The notes beneath the pieces are model-generated. The model was not told the DNA's origin. It searched no databases and saw only the letters and a program-made list of their open reading frames with translations. A stretch of 64,000 nucleotides of DNA from Methylosarcina fibrata AML-C10 (GTDB lineage: Bacteria; Pseudomonadota; Gammaproteobacteria; Methylococcales; Methylomonadaceae), in contig NZ_KB889965.1 in assembly GCF_000372865.1 (NCBI RefSeq), positions 2,959,450 through 3,023,449 of the forward strand. Reading direction: 5' to 3'. This document shows, one piece after another, positions 52,068-62,414 of this stretch; position 1 is the stretch's first letter, and each line of letters begins with the position of its first letter. Position numbers and translations under genes: made by a program.

Positions 52068-54244
52068 GGCTGAATTTCCTGCTGGTTGAATGGGCGTCGC
52101 AGTCCGGAGGCCGCCGTTTGCCGGCTTCTTCGGCGATAACTTCGCACCGCCGGAATCAACGTCAAAACAAAGACGGCACCGACCAGCGCCACGGGCCAGA
52201 GCACGGGCTGATTCCATGCCTCTCTTTGTTTTTCCCTCAAAACCGGATCGATCCGGGTGTATTTGAGCCGATTATTCGCCATCAGATTCGGCTTGAGGTT
52301 AGTGTACCAGCCGTGAAACAGCGAGAACGCCTTGGGATGGAAACCGAACAGCCAGGGCGAGTCATGGCGGACGATGGCCTGCATTTGTTGAATGATCCGG
52401 AAGCGCTGTTCGTTATTGTCCATGTTGCGCATCGCTTCGAACAGACGGTCGAATTCCGGATTAAGATAATTCACCGCATTCTCGCCGCCGTATTTGACTT
52501 TGCCGTTGGGCCCGTATAGCAGGGCGAAAAAGTTTTCGGGATCGGGATAGTCGGCATTCCAACCCCAGACGAACAATTGCGCGTTGCCGGTCCGTATTTT
52601 TTGCTGAAAACGGTTGTAATCGGTTCCCCGAATCACCAGTTTGACGCCGATTTTTTCGAACTGCTTGCGGAACCAGCTCATGGTCGGCCGGTCGTCGACG
52701 CCCACGGCGGTGGTATCGAAATACAGGATCAACGGTTCTTTGGTTTTCGGATCGATGCCGTTGGCGTAACCGGCCTCGGCCATCAATTGCCGGGCCACGG
52801 CGATCGGTTTGCGCTGCGGCTTACCGTCCACCCAATCGTAAACCTCGGGATTGATCCCCGCCCGTCCCGGCTCATTGCCGAAAATACCCGGAGGCAACGC
52901 GCCTTGAGCGGCGACGCCGCGCCCGTTGCGGAAAATGGCGATGAACTCTTCGTAATCCACCGCGATGGCGATGGCCCGGCGCAATTTGCGGGCAGCTTCG
53001 GATTCGCCGCCGACGGTGGCGTCGAGCATGTTGAAGCCCATATAAAAAATCGACGTTTCCACCGAAGTATGCAGTTGAATCCCCTTTTCACGCATGCTCT
53101 CGGTCAGGGCGACGCCGCCGCTGCCGGTAAACTGGATGGCCTGATCGAAACTGTCGGAAGCGATGCCGGAAGCATCGTAATAGCCTTGCAGGAATTTGTT
53201 CCAGTAGGGTATGGTTTCCTTTTCCAGCATGAACACGGCTTTCTCGATGAAGGGCAGCGGTTTGCCGGCATCCTTCAGCAGGCCTTTTGGCGCATCCTCC
53301 GGCTCGCCCTCGGCAGGGTAGGTTTCATGATCGAACAACGGATTTTTCATCAACACCATGCGCCGGTTCGGGTTATTCTCGGCGAGAAAATAAGGCCCCG
53401 TACCGATGGGATACCAATCCAGGGTAACGTTTTTTTCGGACAAGCCCGGCTGTTCGTAAAACTCGACCGCCTCCCAGGGCATCGGTGCAAAAAAAGACAT
53501 GGCCAGCCAATATAAAAATTGCGGGTATTTACCTTTGATCCGGATGCGGTAGCGGTAGCGGTCGAGCGCTTGCACGCCGGTCATCGTCTTGTTTTTAATG
53601 TCGCCGAGCGGGTGGCTCTCCGACTCCCCGGCAAATTCGGCAAATCCGACGATGTAGTTTTTCATGATTTCGGCGATCGGCGACTGATTTTTAGGATGCG
53701 CCAGCCTTTTAATTTGATAAACATAATCCTCCGCAGTCAGTTCCCTGGATCCGGTTTGTTCGAAGTCGGCCAGCGACTCGGTCGCATCGATCGCGTCTTT
53801 GCTCAAGTGATGATAGAGATAACCGCCCTGCGCATTTTTTGCCAGAGCCGGATGCGGCTGGAAACCGATCGAGGGCCGGATTTCGATCAAATAATCGGTA
53901 AAGGCAATTTTTTCCGCCGGAGCATCCTGGGCCAGCTTTCCGCCCGCCGCATCGTAATAAGCGATCTCCGGCATTTTGGCGGCCGTCAGCGGTACCAATT
54001 GGTACGGTCTTTTCAAATAATGGTATTGAAACGGCGGCTCGTAAATCTGAGCGATGAATACGTATTCGTCCTCACTGTAAGACTTTGCCGGATCCAGGTG
54101 CTTGGGCCGCTCCGAGAAGGATTGATACAACACCGGCCGGCGGCTCTCTTCCTCGGGATAGGGATTGTTCAACAGACCGTCGCCGCAACTCGTCAACAAC
54201 GCGGCGAACAAAATCATCATAACCTTAGCGTTCCGGATTTTCAT
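52064..54244 (-). CDS. Extracellular peptide-binding lipoprotein (SBP family 5)
   Basis: The 726-residue protein starts with a lipoprotein signal (ILFAALLTSCGDG, lipobox LTSC) and has the family 5 binding-protein fold, with FSERPKHLDPAKSYSEDEY early and DWYPIGTGPYFLAENNPNRR and LFVWGWNADYPDPENFFALL later. Unusually, a hydrophobic helix (VLWPVALVGAVFVLTLIPAV) and a basic tail (RSYRRRSRQ) end the protein, so it could be held to the inner membrane at both ends. It is coupled to the permease gene and is divergent from fabI. Confidence 0.9.
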   Translation of the reverse strand: MKIRNAKVMMILFAALLTSCGDGLLNNPYPEEESRRPVLYQSFSERPKHLDPAKSYSEDEYVFIAQIYEPPFQYHYLKRPYQLVPLTAAKMPEIAYYDAAGGKLAQDAPAEKIAFTDYLIEIRPSIGFQPHPALAKNAQGGYLYHHLSKDAIDATESLADFEQTGSRELTAEDYVYQIKRLAHPKNQSPIAEIMKNYIVGFAEFAGESESHPLGDIKNKTMTGVQALDRYRYRIRIKGKYPQFLYWLAMSFFAPMPWEAVEFYEQPGLSEKNVTLDWYPIGTGPYFLAENNPNRRMVLMKNPLFDHETYPAEGEPEDAPKGLLKDAGKPLPFIEKAVFMLEKETIPYWNKFLQGYYDASGIASDSFDQAIQFTGSGGVALTESMREKGIQLHTSVETSIFYMGFNMLDATVGGESEAARKLRRAIAIAVDYEEFIAIFRNGRGVAAQGALPPGIFGNEPGRAGINPEVYDWVDGKPQRKPIAVARQLMAEAGYANGIDPKTKEPLILYFDTTAVGVDDRPTMSWFRKQFEKIGVKLVIRGTDYNRFQQKIRTGNAQLFVWGWNADYPDPENFFALLYGPNGKVKYGGENAVNYLNPEFDRLFEAMRNMDNNEQRFRIIQQMQAIVRHDSPWLFGFHPKAFSLFHGWYTNLKPNLMANNRLKYTRIDPVLREKQREAWNQPVLWPVALVGAVFVLTLIPAVRSYRRRSRQTAASGLRRPFNQQEIQP

Positions 54245-54543
54245 TGTGCGCTTTACCCATCAGCAATCTCTTTGTCGGCAAAATTGTTAAATTTGACAAC
54301 GATGCCCGCCCATCGTTATGCTTCTTTTCTTTCCCGTATCGACAGAGGAGCAAGCCGCCGGTTCACCGGTTCCTTGCGATTGCAACCCCTTGTGGATCGA
54401 GACGGCACGTTGGATTCCATTTTATCGCGTTTGCATCGCCTTTTCGTTTTCAGCCTCGATCCCCGGCCGTTCCCGGAGAGGCAGGCAACCATCGCCCGAT
54501 GCAAACGCGGCGAGTATAACAACAAAAGCACCAGGAGATCATA

Positions 54544-55329
54544 ATGGGTTTTATGCAAGGCAAACGGGTCTTGATTGTCGGCTTGGCCAGCAATCGGTCC
54601 ATCGCATGGGGCATCGCTCAGGCCATGCACCGGGAAGGCGCCGAATTGGCGTTCACCTTCCAGAACGAGAAGCTGCAAAGCCGCGTCCAGGAAATGGCCG
54701 CGGAATGCAATTCCAACATCACCGTCGAATGCGACGTCGGCCTCGACGAACACATCGACAACGTCTTTACCGAATTGGGCCGGCACTGGGACGGGCTGGA
54801 CTGCATCGTGCATTCGGTCGCGTTCGCGCCGAGAGACGCGCTGGAGGGCGATTACGTGAACGCCACGACGCGGGACAATTTCCGCATCGCGCACGACATC
54901 AGCTCGTACAGCTTCACCGCTCTGGCCAAGGCGGGACGCGGCATGATGGCGGGACGCAACGGTTCGCTGCTGACCCTGACTTACCTGGGCGCGGAACGGG
55001 CCATCCCCAACTACAACGTCATGGGCGTCGCCAAAGCCAGTCTGGAAGCCAACGTACGCTATATGGCCGTGGCGTTGGGGCCCGAGGGCACGCGGGTCAA
55101 CGCCATCTCCGCAGGCCCCATCCGCACGCTGGCCGCCGCCGGGATCAATAATTTCAAATCGATGCTCAGCAAGGCGGCCGACGCCTCGCCGTTGAAGAAA
55201 AACGTCACCATCGAGGAAGTCGGCAACGCGGCGGCTTTTTTATGCTCGGACCTGGCCTCCGGCATTACCGGCGAAATCACTTACGTCGATGCGGGCTACA
55301 ATATTGCAGGCCTGGCCGCGGCCGGTTAA
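54544..55329 (+). CDS. fabI: Enoyl-[acyl-carrier-protein] reductase (NADH)
   Basis: The 261-residue short-chain dehydrogenase-type enzyme has the FabI signatures: [20 protein letters not shown] for cofactor binding, HSVAFAPRD, and the active-site Tyr/Lys pair in the stretch [20 protein letters not shown]. It completes each round of fatty acid elongation. The ATG at 54544 has CACCAGGAGATCATA just ahead. In Pseudomonas aeruginosa fabI also sits between ppiD and a peptide transporter operon, so this arrangement is conserved. Confidence 0.96.
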   Translation: MGFMQGKRVLIVGLASNRSIAWGIAQAMHREGAELAFTFQNEKLQSRVQEMAAECNSNITVECDVGLDEHIDNVFTELGRHWDGLDCIVHSVAFAPRDALEGDYVNATTRDNFRIAHDISSYSFTALAKAGRGMMAGRNGSLLTLTYLGAERAIPNYNVMGVAKASLEANVRYMAVALGPEGTRVNAISAGPIRTLAAAGINNFKSMLSKAADASPLKKNVTIEEVGNAAAFLCSDLASGITGEITYVDAGYNIAGLAAAG

Positions 55330-55353
55330 GTTTCGGCCGGACTGCCCAAAAAG

Positions 55354-55379
55354 AAAGGGAGCTCAAGGCTCCCTTTTTT
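55354..55379. terminator. Bidirectional terminator between fabI and ppiD
   Basis: AAAGGGAGC (55354-55362) and GCTCCCTTT (55368-55376) form a 9-bp stem with a 5-nt loop, with T-runs on both strands. It lies between the 3' ends of convergent genes and would serve both. Confidence 0.85.
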
Positions 55380-55397
55380 ATGCGCCGTTAAAACGCC

Positions 55398-57278
55398 TTA
55401 TTCGCTTTTCGCCGCCCCGGGCTGCGAGTGTACCGTGATGTCGGTATCCTCTTCCAGGGTGCCCAGCAAGGCATCGAATTCGGTCTGCCCGAAGGCTCTG
55501 GCGATATTTTTTCTGGCCAGATCCATTCGCTTCTTATCCTCTTCGGTCATGACTCCCGGAGTCACCTTGAAAAGGCTGGCCACCACCTGCTCGCCCGCCG
55601 GCAACGCCGCCACCAGCACGGTCGGCTTGTCGCCGACCGGCTTGGCGGCCTTGAATACGGCATCGCTCAAAGGCTCCGGCACGCTCGTGTCGTTTCGCGA
55701 CAAACCGGTCAGTTTCCTGATCTCCAGCTTGTTCTCCGCCGCCACCGCCGGCAGGGACTCGCCGGCCTGCAGGCGCGCCTTTATTTTCTGCGCCTTGTCC
55801 ACCGCCTGCTGCCTGGCTTTTTCAGACAGCAAGGTATCGGCCACTTCCTGTTTGACGCTAGCCAAATCTCGGACCGAAGCCGGTTTGTGCTCCAGCACCC
55901 GGAGTACGACCAGCCGCTCCGGGCTGATTTCGATGGGCGTGCTGTTATTGCCTTGCAATACCTCTTCCGAAAAAGCGGCTTCGCGGACTTTCGCCTCGCC
56001 GGCAATCCCCTCGCCCTTGTCTTTGGTAAACAACGGCGACTGCTTGACGGCAAGATTCAACTCTTTCGCCACCGAATCCAGATTGTCCGGGTTTTCGTAA
56101 CTTTTCTCGGCCAGCTTTTCTCCGGCTTCATAGAATAAATTTTCCGCTTTGGATTTCTGATAGGCTTTGGCGACCTCGCCTTTGATCGCCTCGAACGGCT
56201 TGGTCTCGCCGGGCACCAGCTCGGTCACTTTGATCAGATGATAGCCGAAGGAGGTCTTTACCGGCTCGGACACTTCGCCCGCCTTCAATGCCATGGCCGC
56301 CTCTTCGAACGGTTTTTCCATGACTCCGGGAGTCAACAGGCCCAGATCCCCGCCTTTTTTAGCCGTTAACTTGTCATCGGAGACTTCTTCCGCCAGTTTG
56401 GCAAAATCCTTGGTTTCGAGTTCTTTTTTGGCCTTTCGGGCTTTTTCCAGCGCGGTTTTATCATCGGTCTTATCGTTGACCGCAAACAGGATGTGGCTGA
56501 TTTTTCTTCGTTCGGGCGTGCCGTACTGGTCTTTTTGCTCTTCGTAGTAAGCTTTGAGTTTGTCGTCCGTTACTTCGACTTTTTTCGCCACCTCATCCAG
56601 CGTCAGTTCGACATAGGCAATCGAAACCTGTTCCGGTGTTTTGTATTGGTCCTGATGCTGTTGATAATAGGCCGTTATCTCCTGCTCCGAAGGCTGTTCG
56701 GTCAACTTCGGCATCGCCACCGTCACATACTCGACGTCCCGTTTCTGATTCTGGATTTTGAAGAAACTTTCCAGATCGTATTGGGTGGCGAAGCTGCTGT
56801 CGGTAATGCTGCGCTGGAACTGTTCCATCGTCAGCGCGTTCTTGATCCGGTTGACGAACTCCGGAGACGAGATCCGCTGTGAGCTGAGCAGCGATTTATA
56901 GCGTTTTTCGTCGAACTTGCCGTCGACCTGGAAATAGTCCAGGCTACGAATATAATCCCGGGCAACGGCATCGCTGGTCACCAGGCCCTGTGCATGAACG
57001 TACTGCAACAGGACTTCGTCCTTGATCAGCTTATCGAGCGCCTGAGCTTTTAAAGTGGCCTCATCGATTCCAAGTCCTCGCAGGTTCTGGCTGTATTGTT
57101 CATAAGCCTGATTGACGTCGCGCTGATAGAAATCCTTGTCGCCTACCGAGGCTACGGGCGCTTCCTTGCCGGTATCCAGATAGTTTTGAATGCCCCATAA
57201 GGCAAAGGGAATACAGATCATTAACAAGATGGCCCATGCGAAAGCCCCTTGCGCCTTTTCTCTAATTGTCGTCAGCAT
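55398..57278 (-). CDS. ppiD: PpiD-like membrane-anchored periplasmic folding factor
   Basis: The 626-residue protein has an N-terminal membrane anchor (FAWAILLMICIPFALWGIQN), a SurA-like N-terminal chaperone region (residues 45-190), and a parvulin-type domain centred at about 265-365 (RRKISHILFAVNDK, then GGDLGLLTPGVMEKPFEEAA and FGYHLIKVTEL). It helps outer-membrane and exported proteins fold after they leave the Sec channel. The ATG at 57278 follows AGGACCGAGCAT. Its place downstream of lon, hupB and two tRNA genes matches the conserved gammaproteobacterial order. Confidence 0.93.
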   Translation of the reverse strand: MLTTIREKAQGAFAWAILLMICIPFALWGIQNYLDTGKEAPVASVGDKDFYQRDVNQAYEQYSQNLRGLGIDEATLKAQALDKLIKDEVLLQYVHAQGLVTSDAVARDYIRSLDYFQVDGKFDEKRYKSLLSSQRISSPEFVNRIKNALTMEQFQRSITDSSFATQYDLESFFKIQNQKRDVEYVTVAMPKLTEQPSEQEITAYYQQHQDQYKTPEQVSIAYVELTLDEVAKKVEVTDDKLKAYYEEQKDQYGTPERRKISHILFAVNDKTDDKTALEKARKAKKELETKDFAKLAEEVSDDKLTAKKGGDLGLLTPGVMEKPFEEAAMALKAGEVSEPVKTSFGYHLIKVTELVPGETKPFEAIKGEVAKAYQKSKAENLFYEAGEKLAEKSYENPDNLDSVAKELNLAVKQSPLFTKDKGEGIAGEAKVREAAFSEEVLQGNNSTPIEISPERLVVLRVLEHKPASVRDLASVKQEVADTLLSEKARQQAVDKAQKIKARLQAGESLPAVAAENKLEIRKLTGLSRNDTSVPEPLSDAVFKAAKPVGDKPTVLVAALPAGEQVVASLFKVTPGVMTEEDKKRMDLARKNIARAFGQTEFDALLGTLEEDTDITVHSQPGAAKSE

Positions 57279-57323
57279 ATGCTCGGTCCTAAAAAAACAA
57301 ATTGCAATTAGCAAAACCGGAGT

Positions 57324-57360
57324 AAAAAAAAAGCCCCGGACCAGACGGCACGGGGCTTTT
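57324..57360 (-). terminator. Terminator after tRNA-Asp
   Basis: On the minus strand AAAAGCCCCG (57360-57351) and CGGGGCTTTT (57338-57329) form a 10-bp stem around a 12-nt loop and end in a T-run. It lies 5 bp past the tRNA-Asp CCA end. Confidence 0.88.
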
Positions 57361-57364
57361 AATT

Positions 57365-57441
57365 TGGCGGAGCGGACGGGGCTCGAACCCGCGACCCCCG
57401 GCGTGACAGGCCGGTATTCTAACCAACTGAACTACCGCTCC
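57365..57441 (-). tRNA. tRNA-Asp (GTC)
   Basis: On the minus strand the 77-nt gene starts GGAGCGGTAGTTCAGTTGG, has the anticodon loop CTGTCAC with GTC, the T arm GGGTTCGAGCCC, and ends with an encoded CCA. Acceptor arms pair fully (GGAGCGG/CCGCTCC). Confidence 0.95.
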
Positions 57442-57447
57442 AAAGTC

Positions 57448-57523
57448 TGGTGGGTGCTGAGGGGTTCGAACCCCCGACCCTCGCCTTGTAAGGGCGATGC
57501 TCTCCCAGCTGAGCTAAGCACCC
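57448..57523 (-). tRNA. tRNA-Val (TAC)
   Basis: The 76-nt gene on the minus strand starts GGGTGCTTAGCTCAGCTGG, has the anticodon loop CTTACAA with TAC, the T arm GGGTTCGAACCC, and ends with an encoded CCA. It is 6 bp ahead of tRNA-Asp, so both are likely processed from one transcript. Confidence 0.95.
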
Positions 57524-57535
57524 GACTAAAGAGCA

Positions 57536-57808
57536 CTAGTTTACAGCATCTTTTAAAGATTTGCCAACTTTAAATGAAGGAATTTTTGCTGCCTTGATTG
57601 TAATTTCTTCTCCGGTCTGCGGATTACGGCCTTTCCGCTCGGCTCTACCTTTAACGGAAAAGGTTCCAAAACCCACCAATGTGACGGAATCATCGTTCTT
57701 TAATGCCTCTGTCACAGCACTGATAAAACCATCCAAAGCTCTTCCAGCATCCGCTTTTGTCAATTCAGCCGACGCTGCGATAGCATCAATCAGTTCCGAT
57801 TTATTCAT
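57536..57808 (-). CDS. hupB: DNA-binding protein HU-beta
   Basis: The 90-residue HU protein starts [20 protein letters not shown] and has the conserved [20 protein letters not shown] arm and the [16 protein letters not shown] end. It bends and compacts DNA. It follows lon by about 200 bp and precedes tRNA-Val by 12 bp, as in the lon-hupB-ppiD order of relatives. Confidence 0.97.
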   Translation of the reverse strand: MNKSELIDAIAASAELTKADAGRALDGFISAVTEALKNDDSVTLVGFGTFSVKGRAERKGRNPQTGEEITIKAAKIPSFKVGKSLKDAVN

Positions 57809-58005
57809 TATTCCCCCTTAGGAAGTCAATTTTAATTTTGTATTGGCAATAACCCGCTTGAGTCAATCTATCCTTATGCGCGATCACAAACTACACAAGA
57901 AAGTGTTATTAAATCAATAGCAACAAATCAGGTCAAGCACTAACCCGAAGAGACTCCGATTTTTTCTGCAATCTTCCGAAAAAGGAATGAGCCTAGACTC
58001 CTGAA

Positions 58006-60438
58006 TCAATGCGCCGTCAACCCCTGATTTTTGATTTTAACCGCCTCCATCTCGGCTTTGGCTTGCTCCTCGGCAGCTTTTTTCAGAGCCGATACCGGCA
58101 TGTACTGCAAAGCCACTTCCAGCACCTCGTCGATCCAGTGAACGGGCTTGATAACCAGATTTTGCTTGATGTTTTCCGGTATTTCAACCAGATCTTTCTC
58201 ATTTTCCGCCGGAATCAAAACCGTGGAAATGCCGCCCCGGTGAGCCGCCAGCAGTTTTTCCTTCAAGCCGCCGATCGGCAATACCTCGCCGCTCAGAGTG
58301 ATCTCGCCGGTCATGGCGACGTTGGCGCGAACGGGGATTTTCGTTAATGCCGAGATGATGGCCGTGCACATGCCGATGCCTGCGCTCGGGCCGTCCTTGG
58401 GCGTCGCCCCTTCCGGAACGTGGATGTGAATATCGTTTTTCTGGAACTGCTCGCTGTCGATGCCGAGCGCTTCCGCCCGGCTCCTGACGACCGTCATCGC
58501 GGCTTCGATGGACTCCTTCATCACGTCGCCGAGCTTGCCGGTCGAGGAATGCTTTCCTTTGCCGGGAATGACCGCCGTCTCGATGGTCAACAGTTCCCCG
58601 CCCACTTCGGTCCAGGCCAGCCCGGTCACTTGCCCGATTTGATCCTGTTCTTCGGCCAGGCCGTAGCTGTAACGCTTTACCCCAAGATAGGCATCCAGAT
58701 TTTCCGGCGTGATCTCGATTCGGGCACCCTTCGGCTCCAGTAACAGACTCTTGACGACTTTCCGGCACACTTTCGAAATATCGCGCTCCAGGTTCCGGAC
58801 GCCCGCTTCTCTGGAGTAATAACGGATCATGGCGCGAACGGTGGCTTCCGGAATCTCGATTTCATGAGGCTGCAAGCCGTTGTTCCGGATCTGTTTCGGA
58901 ATCAGGTAACGCAGGGCGATATTGATCTTTTCGTCTTCGGTATACCCCGACAGGCGGATGACTTCCATCCGGTCCAGCAGGGCCGGGGGAATGTTCATCG
59001 TGTTGGCGGTCGCAACGAACATGACGTCGGACAGATCGAAGTCGACTTCGAGATAATGGTCCGAAAAGGTGTGATTCTGCTCCGGATCCAGCACTTCGAG
59101 CAAGGCGGAAGCCGGATCGCCGCGAAAATCGGCCGCCATTTTATCGATTTCGTCGAGCAGAAACATCGGATTGCGGGTTTTGATCTTGGCCAGGTTCTGC
59201 AGAATTTTTCCGGGCATCGAACCGATGTAAGTCCGCCGATGGCCGCGAATTTCCGCCTCGTCGCGCACGCCGCCGAGCGCCATGCGCACGTATTTCCGGT
59301 TGGTTGCTCGGGCAATCGATTCGCCCAGCGAAGTTTTACCGACCCCCGGAGGTCCGACCAGGCATAAAATGGGGCCCTTCAACTGCTGCACCCGCTGCTG
59401 CACGGCCAGATATTCGAGAATGCGCTCTTTCACTTTTTCCAGGCCGTAGTGCTCCGATTCCAGAACCTGTTCGGCTATTTTCAGATCATGCCGGACTTTC
59501 GTCTTTTTCTTCCAGGGCACGCTGACCATCCATTCGATGTAGTTGCGCACCACGGTCGCTTCGGCCGACATCGGCGACATCAGCTTGAGCTTGTTCAGCT
59601 CCGCGGTCGCCTTGGCATTGGCTTCTTTGGACATACCGGCTTTTTCGATTTTCCTCTCAAGCTCTTCAATTTCATTGGGCGTATTTTCCATTTCTCCCAA
59701 CTCTTTCTGAATCGCTTTCATCTGCTCGTTGAGATAATATTCCCTTTGATTTTTCTCCATCTGCTGCTTTACCCGGACGCGAATCCGTTTTTCCATCTCC
59801 AGGAGATCGACTTCGCCTTCCATGTAGGTCATCAGATGTTCCAGCCGCCGGGCAATATCGGCATTTTCCAGAACACCTTGTTTTTCATGAATTTTCAGCG
59901 TCATATGCGCGGCTATGGTGTCGGCCAGCCGGCTCAGGTCGTCGACTCCGGACAACGCATTCAACACCTCGGGCGGAATCTTGTTGTTCAGTTTGACGTA
60001 TTGGTCGAACGAGCTGACGACCGTCCGCTGCAGGACCTCCTGCTCTTGCGGCGAAATCCCCAAAACTTCTTCAAGAGCTTCCACGGCAGCCGAATAATAT
60101 TTCCCGGTTTCCTTGTAGCTCAAAACCTTGCTGCGAAGATTGCCTTCCACCAAGACTTTTACCGTTCCGTCAGGAAGCTTGAGTAATTGCAGAATATTGG
60201 CCAGCGTACCGACTTTGTACAGATCTTCAAAATCCGGCTCATCAACGTCCGCTTCTTTTTGCGCGACCAGCAAAATTTGCTTGTTGTCCTTCATCGCGGC
60301 TTCCAAAGCATCAATCGATCTTTCCCTGCCGACAAACAAGGGAATGACCATGTGCGGATACACTACGACATCCCGAAGCGGCAATACCGGGATAAACACA
60401 TTTTTCTGTTGCAATTCTGTCATTTTCTGCGCTTCCAT
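58006..60438 (-). CDS. lon: ATP-dependent Lon protease (housekeeping copy)
   Basis: The 810-residue protein has the N-terminal LON domain ([20 protein letters not shown]), Walker [17 protein letters not shown], Walker [12 protein letters not shown], the catalytic Ser in [12 protein letters not shown] and the Lys in [15 protein letters not shown]. The genomic place before hupB marks it as the orthologue of E. coli lon, in contrast to the hsp20-linked copy. ATGs at 60438 and 60423 are both possible; each has a purine-rich stretch ahead. clpX, the usual upstream neighbour, is not present. Confidence 0.95.
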   Translation of the reverse strand: MEAQKMTELQQKNVFIPVLPLRDVVVYPHMVIPLFVGRERSIDALEAAMKDNKQILLVAQKEADVDEPDFEDLYKVGTLANILQLLKLPDGTVKVLVEGNLRSKVLSYKETGKYYSAAVEALEEVLGISPQEQEVLQRTVVSSFDQYVKLNNKIPPEVLNALSGVDDLSRLADTIAAHMTLKIHEKQGVLENADIARRLEHLMTYMEGEVDLLEMEKRIRVRVKQQMEKNQREYYLNEQMKAIQKELGEMENTPNEIEELERKIEKAGMSKEANAKATAELNKLKLMSPMSAEATVVRNYIEWMVSVPWKKKTKVRHDLKIAEQVLESEHYGLEKVKERILEYLAVQQRVQQLKGPILCLVGPPGVGKTSLGESIARATNRKYVRMALGGVRDEAEIRGHRRTYIGSMPGKILQNLAKIKTRNPMFLLDEIDKMAADFRGDPASALLEVLDPEQNHTFSDHYLEVDFDLSDVMFVATANTMNIPPALLDRMEVIRLSGYTEDEKINIALRYLIPKQIRNNGLQPHEIEIPEATVRAMIRYYSREAGVRNLERDISKVCRKVVKSLLLEPKGARIEITPENLDAYLGVKRYSYGLAEEQDQIGQVTGLAWTEVGGELLTIETAVIPGKGKHSSTGKLGDVMKESIEAAMTVVRSRAEALGIDSEQFQKNDIHIHVPEGATPKDGPSAGIGMCTAIISALTKIPVRANVAMTGEITLSGEVLPIGGLKEKLLAAHRGGISTVLIPAENEKDLVEIPENIKQNLVIKPVHWIDEVLEVALQYMPVSALKKAAEEQAKAEMEAVKIKNQGLTAH

Positions 60439-60990
60439 AACTGGAACCCTTCATATACTGTATTTGGAATATTTATTATGGGGTCACTGGCAAAAATAGC
60501 AAGGATTGATTCCCCGATACTTTGAATTTTGCCCGTGGTCTTGATGGCTTCGGCATCGTCTCGAAAAAATCCGTAAGCCGCGTGGCCGTCGTTGATCAGG
60601 ATAAAGCCGGGCGAATCCTTCAGACCGGATTCGCCTTGGTTATCCTATGACAAGCGTTGCCGCGTCAAGATTCGATAGCCGGCATTAAAAACGGCAAAAA
60701 ATACCCCTTCGTTGCCGGTCAATTCTTTCCGGAGGTTCGACCACCGGCTTGTCTTCCTGCAATGGACTCGGGAACCTTACCGGCACGGCAGGGCTCTATG
60801 AAGACAAATTCGCGAAGATTTTCAGTTCGAACACCTGTACAGCGTTTTAGATTCATCCGGAAACAAAGCACCAAAATGATCATAAAATAAAAACCGAAGA
60901 TAAAAATGCGGACCCCAGCGCTTTCAACCTCGTCTGCTCAATCTGTCGGTGAACGTATAAAAACCCAATAACTGACCCCGGAGTCACCAG
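60439..60990. other. Divergent intergenic region between lon and slp
   Basis: About 550 bp with the lon and slp promoters somewhere at its ends. No supported gene, RNA or repeat was seen; the short frame at 60657-60890 does not look protein-coding. Confidence 0.35.
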
Positions 60991-61542
60991 ATGAAACGGT
61001 ATTTGTTCATTTCCGCCATTTTACTGTTGAGCGCCTGCTCCACCCTGCCGCCGGCCATCAAGAATGCGCCTGCCGTCGACGTCTCGTACCCGCAGGCCAG
61101 CGCCGACATCAACAGCTATAAAAATATCCCGATCCGCTGGGGCGGCGTGATCATCGACCTGCAAAACGAGCAGGCTTACAGCCTGTTGCAGGTTTTGTCC
61201 TATCCATTGAACAGTAACGGGCGCCCTTCGACGGATGAACCGTATCAAGGGCGCTTCCTGATTAAAACGTCCGAATTTCTGGATCCGGCCGTGTACGTCA
61301 AGGGGCGGGAAGTGACCGCCGCCGGCGTTCTTAAAGGCGACAGCGAGCAGCGAATCGGAAATAAAACGCTCAGACTGCCCCTGATGGAAAGCACCGTTCT
61401 ACATTTATGGCCGGAATACGACGTGAACCGTTATTATTACGGCGGTTACGGCTATTATCCTTATTACTGGGGCGGCTATTACGGTTACAGCCCTTATTAC
61501 TGGGGCTGGGGCGGCCTCTACCGGCCTTTTCCTCCCTATTAA
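60991..61542 (+). CDS. Slp-family outer-membrane lipoprotein
   Basis: The 183-residue protein has a lipoprotein signal (RYLFISAILLLSACSTL, lipobox LSAC) and the Slp core (YKNIPIRWGGVIIDLQNEQA, LLQVLSYPLNSNGRPS, QGRFLIKTSEFLDPAVY). Slp lipoproteins are induced by starvation or stationary phase in E. coli; their function is unclear. The C-terminal 45 residues are very rich in Tyr, Gly and Trp (YYYGGYGYYPYYWGGYYGY), which is longer than expected for the core. It is followed by a convergent DUF2797 gene. Confidence 0.88.
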   Translation: MKRYLFISAILLLSACSTLPPAIKNAPAVDVSYPQASADINSYKNIPIRWGGVIIDLQNEQAYSLLQVLSYPLNSNGRPSTDEPYQGRFLIKTSEFLDPAVYVKGREVTAAGVLKGDSEQRIGNKTLRLPLMESTVLHLWPEYDVNRYYYGGYGYYPYYWGGYYGYSPYYWGWGGLYRPFPPY

Positions 61543-61588
61543 GGGAGAAATCCGTCCACATCGGGACAGTTTCCGGCCTTAAGCCGCG

Positions 61589-62404
61589 TTATTGTGAGAA
61601 CTCGATCTCGTAGCCGGTAAATTTGCGGATGTTGACGACTCCGGAGTCCAGTATCAGATACTGGCCTTTAATGCCGTGCAGAACGCCCGAAATCTCCGGA
61701 GTCTTGTCGAAATTCAAGGCGGAAATCTTGACCGGATAGTTGTCCACCGGAAAATGGAGCTCCACCGGCTTCTCCCCGGACAAGAACTCCACGTCTCCGA
61801 CGCCGAAACGCTGGCTGATGGCGGCCAATTCGGCTTCGCAGCAAGCCGTCAATTCATCGCGCTTTTTTTCCAGATCCACGGTCTCGACCTGATTCTTCAG
61901 CATCTGCTGCCAACTCGTTTTATCGCTGACGTGTTGGCCGATGACCGCCTCGATCAAACCGGAAATATGGCGTGAAGCCACCTTGAAAATAGGCAGGGCC
62001 TGCACCGCCCCCTGATCGATCCAGCGCGTCGGCACTTGCGACTGACGGGTAATGCCGACTTTGATGCCGCTGGAATTGGCGAGATAGACGATGTGGGGCT
62101 GAAAGCAGAAGGTCTGGCCCCATTCGGGCTCTCGGCAGGTGCCCGCTGCAAAATGGCAGATTTCGGGCTTCACGATGCAGCGGTCGCACTCGGCCGACTT
62201 GATGAAACAAGGATAACAGTAACCCTGGTTGAAACTTTTTTTCGTCGACCTGTTGCAGCGGACGCAAATTATTCTGCCGGTATGTTTCAGCCGGACCGGT
62301 TTTCCGATCAATGGATTCATTTCGATGCTCCGGCCGCTCAATTGCAGGGTGTACTGCACCGGCCGATCCAGCGCGGCGTTCATTTTGGTTAAATTGCCCA
62401 GCAT
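61589..62404 (-). CDS. DUF2797 protein with cysteine clusters
   Basis: The 271-residue protein belongs to the DUF2797 type, of unknown function. It has a cysteine-rich stretch at about residues 45-110 (CVRCNR, CYPCF, CDRCIVKPEICHF) that could bind zinc or a metal cluster, and a GIY-YIG-like YLANSSGIKVGITRQSQVPT motif. The ATG at 62404 has AGGAG six bases ahead and is preferred over the ATG at 62410. It lies 10 bp after moaE, so it is probably cotranscribed with the molybdopterin genes. Confidence 0.8.
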   Translation of the reverse strand: MLGNLTKMNAALDRPVQYTLQLSGRSIEMNPLIGKPVRLKHTGRIICVRCNRSTKKSFNQGYCYPCFIKSAECDRCIVKPEICHFAAGTCREPEWGQTFCFQPHIVYLANSSGIKVGITRQSQVPTRWIDQGAVQALPIFKVASRHISGLIEAVIGQHVSDKTSWQQMLKNQVETVDLEKKRDELTACCEAELAAISQRFGVGDVEFLSGEKPVELHFPVDNYPVKISALNFDKTPEISGVLHGIKGQYLILDSGVVNIRKFTGYEIEFSQ

Positions 62405-62414
62405 ATCCATCTCC

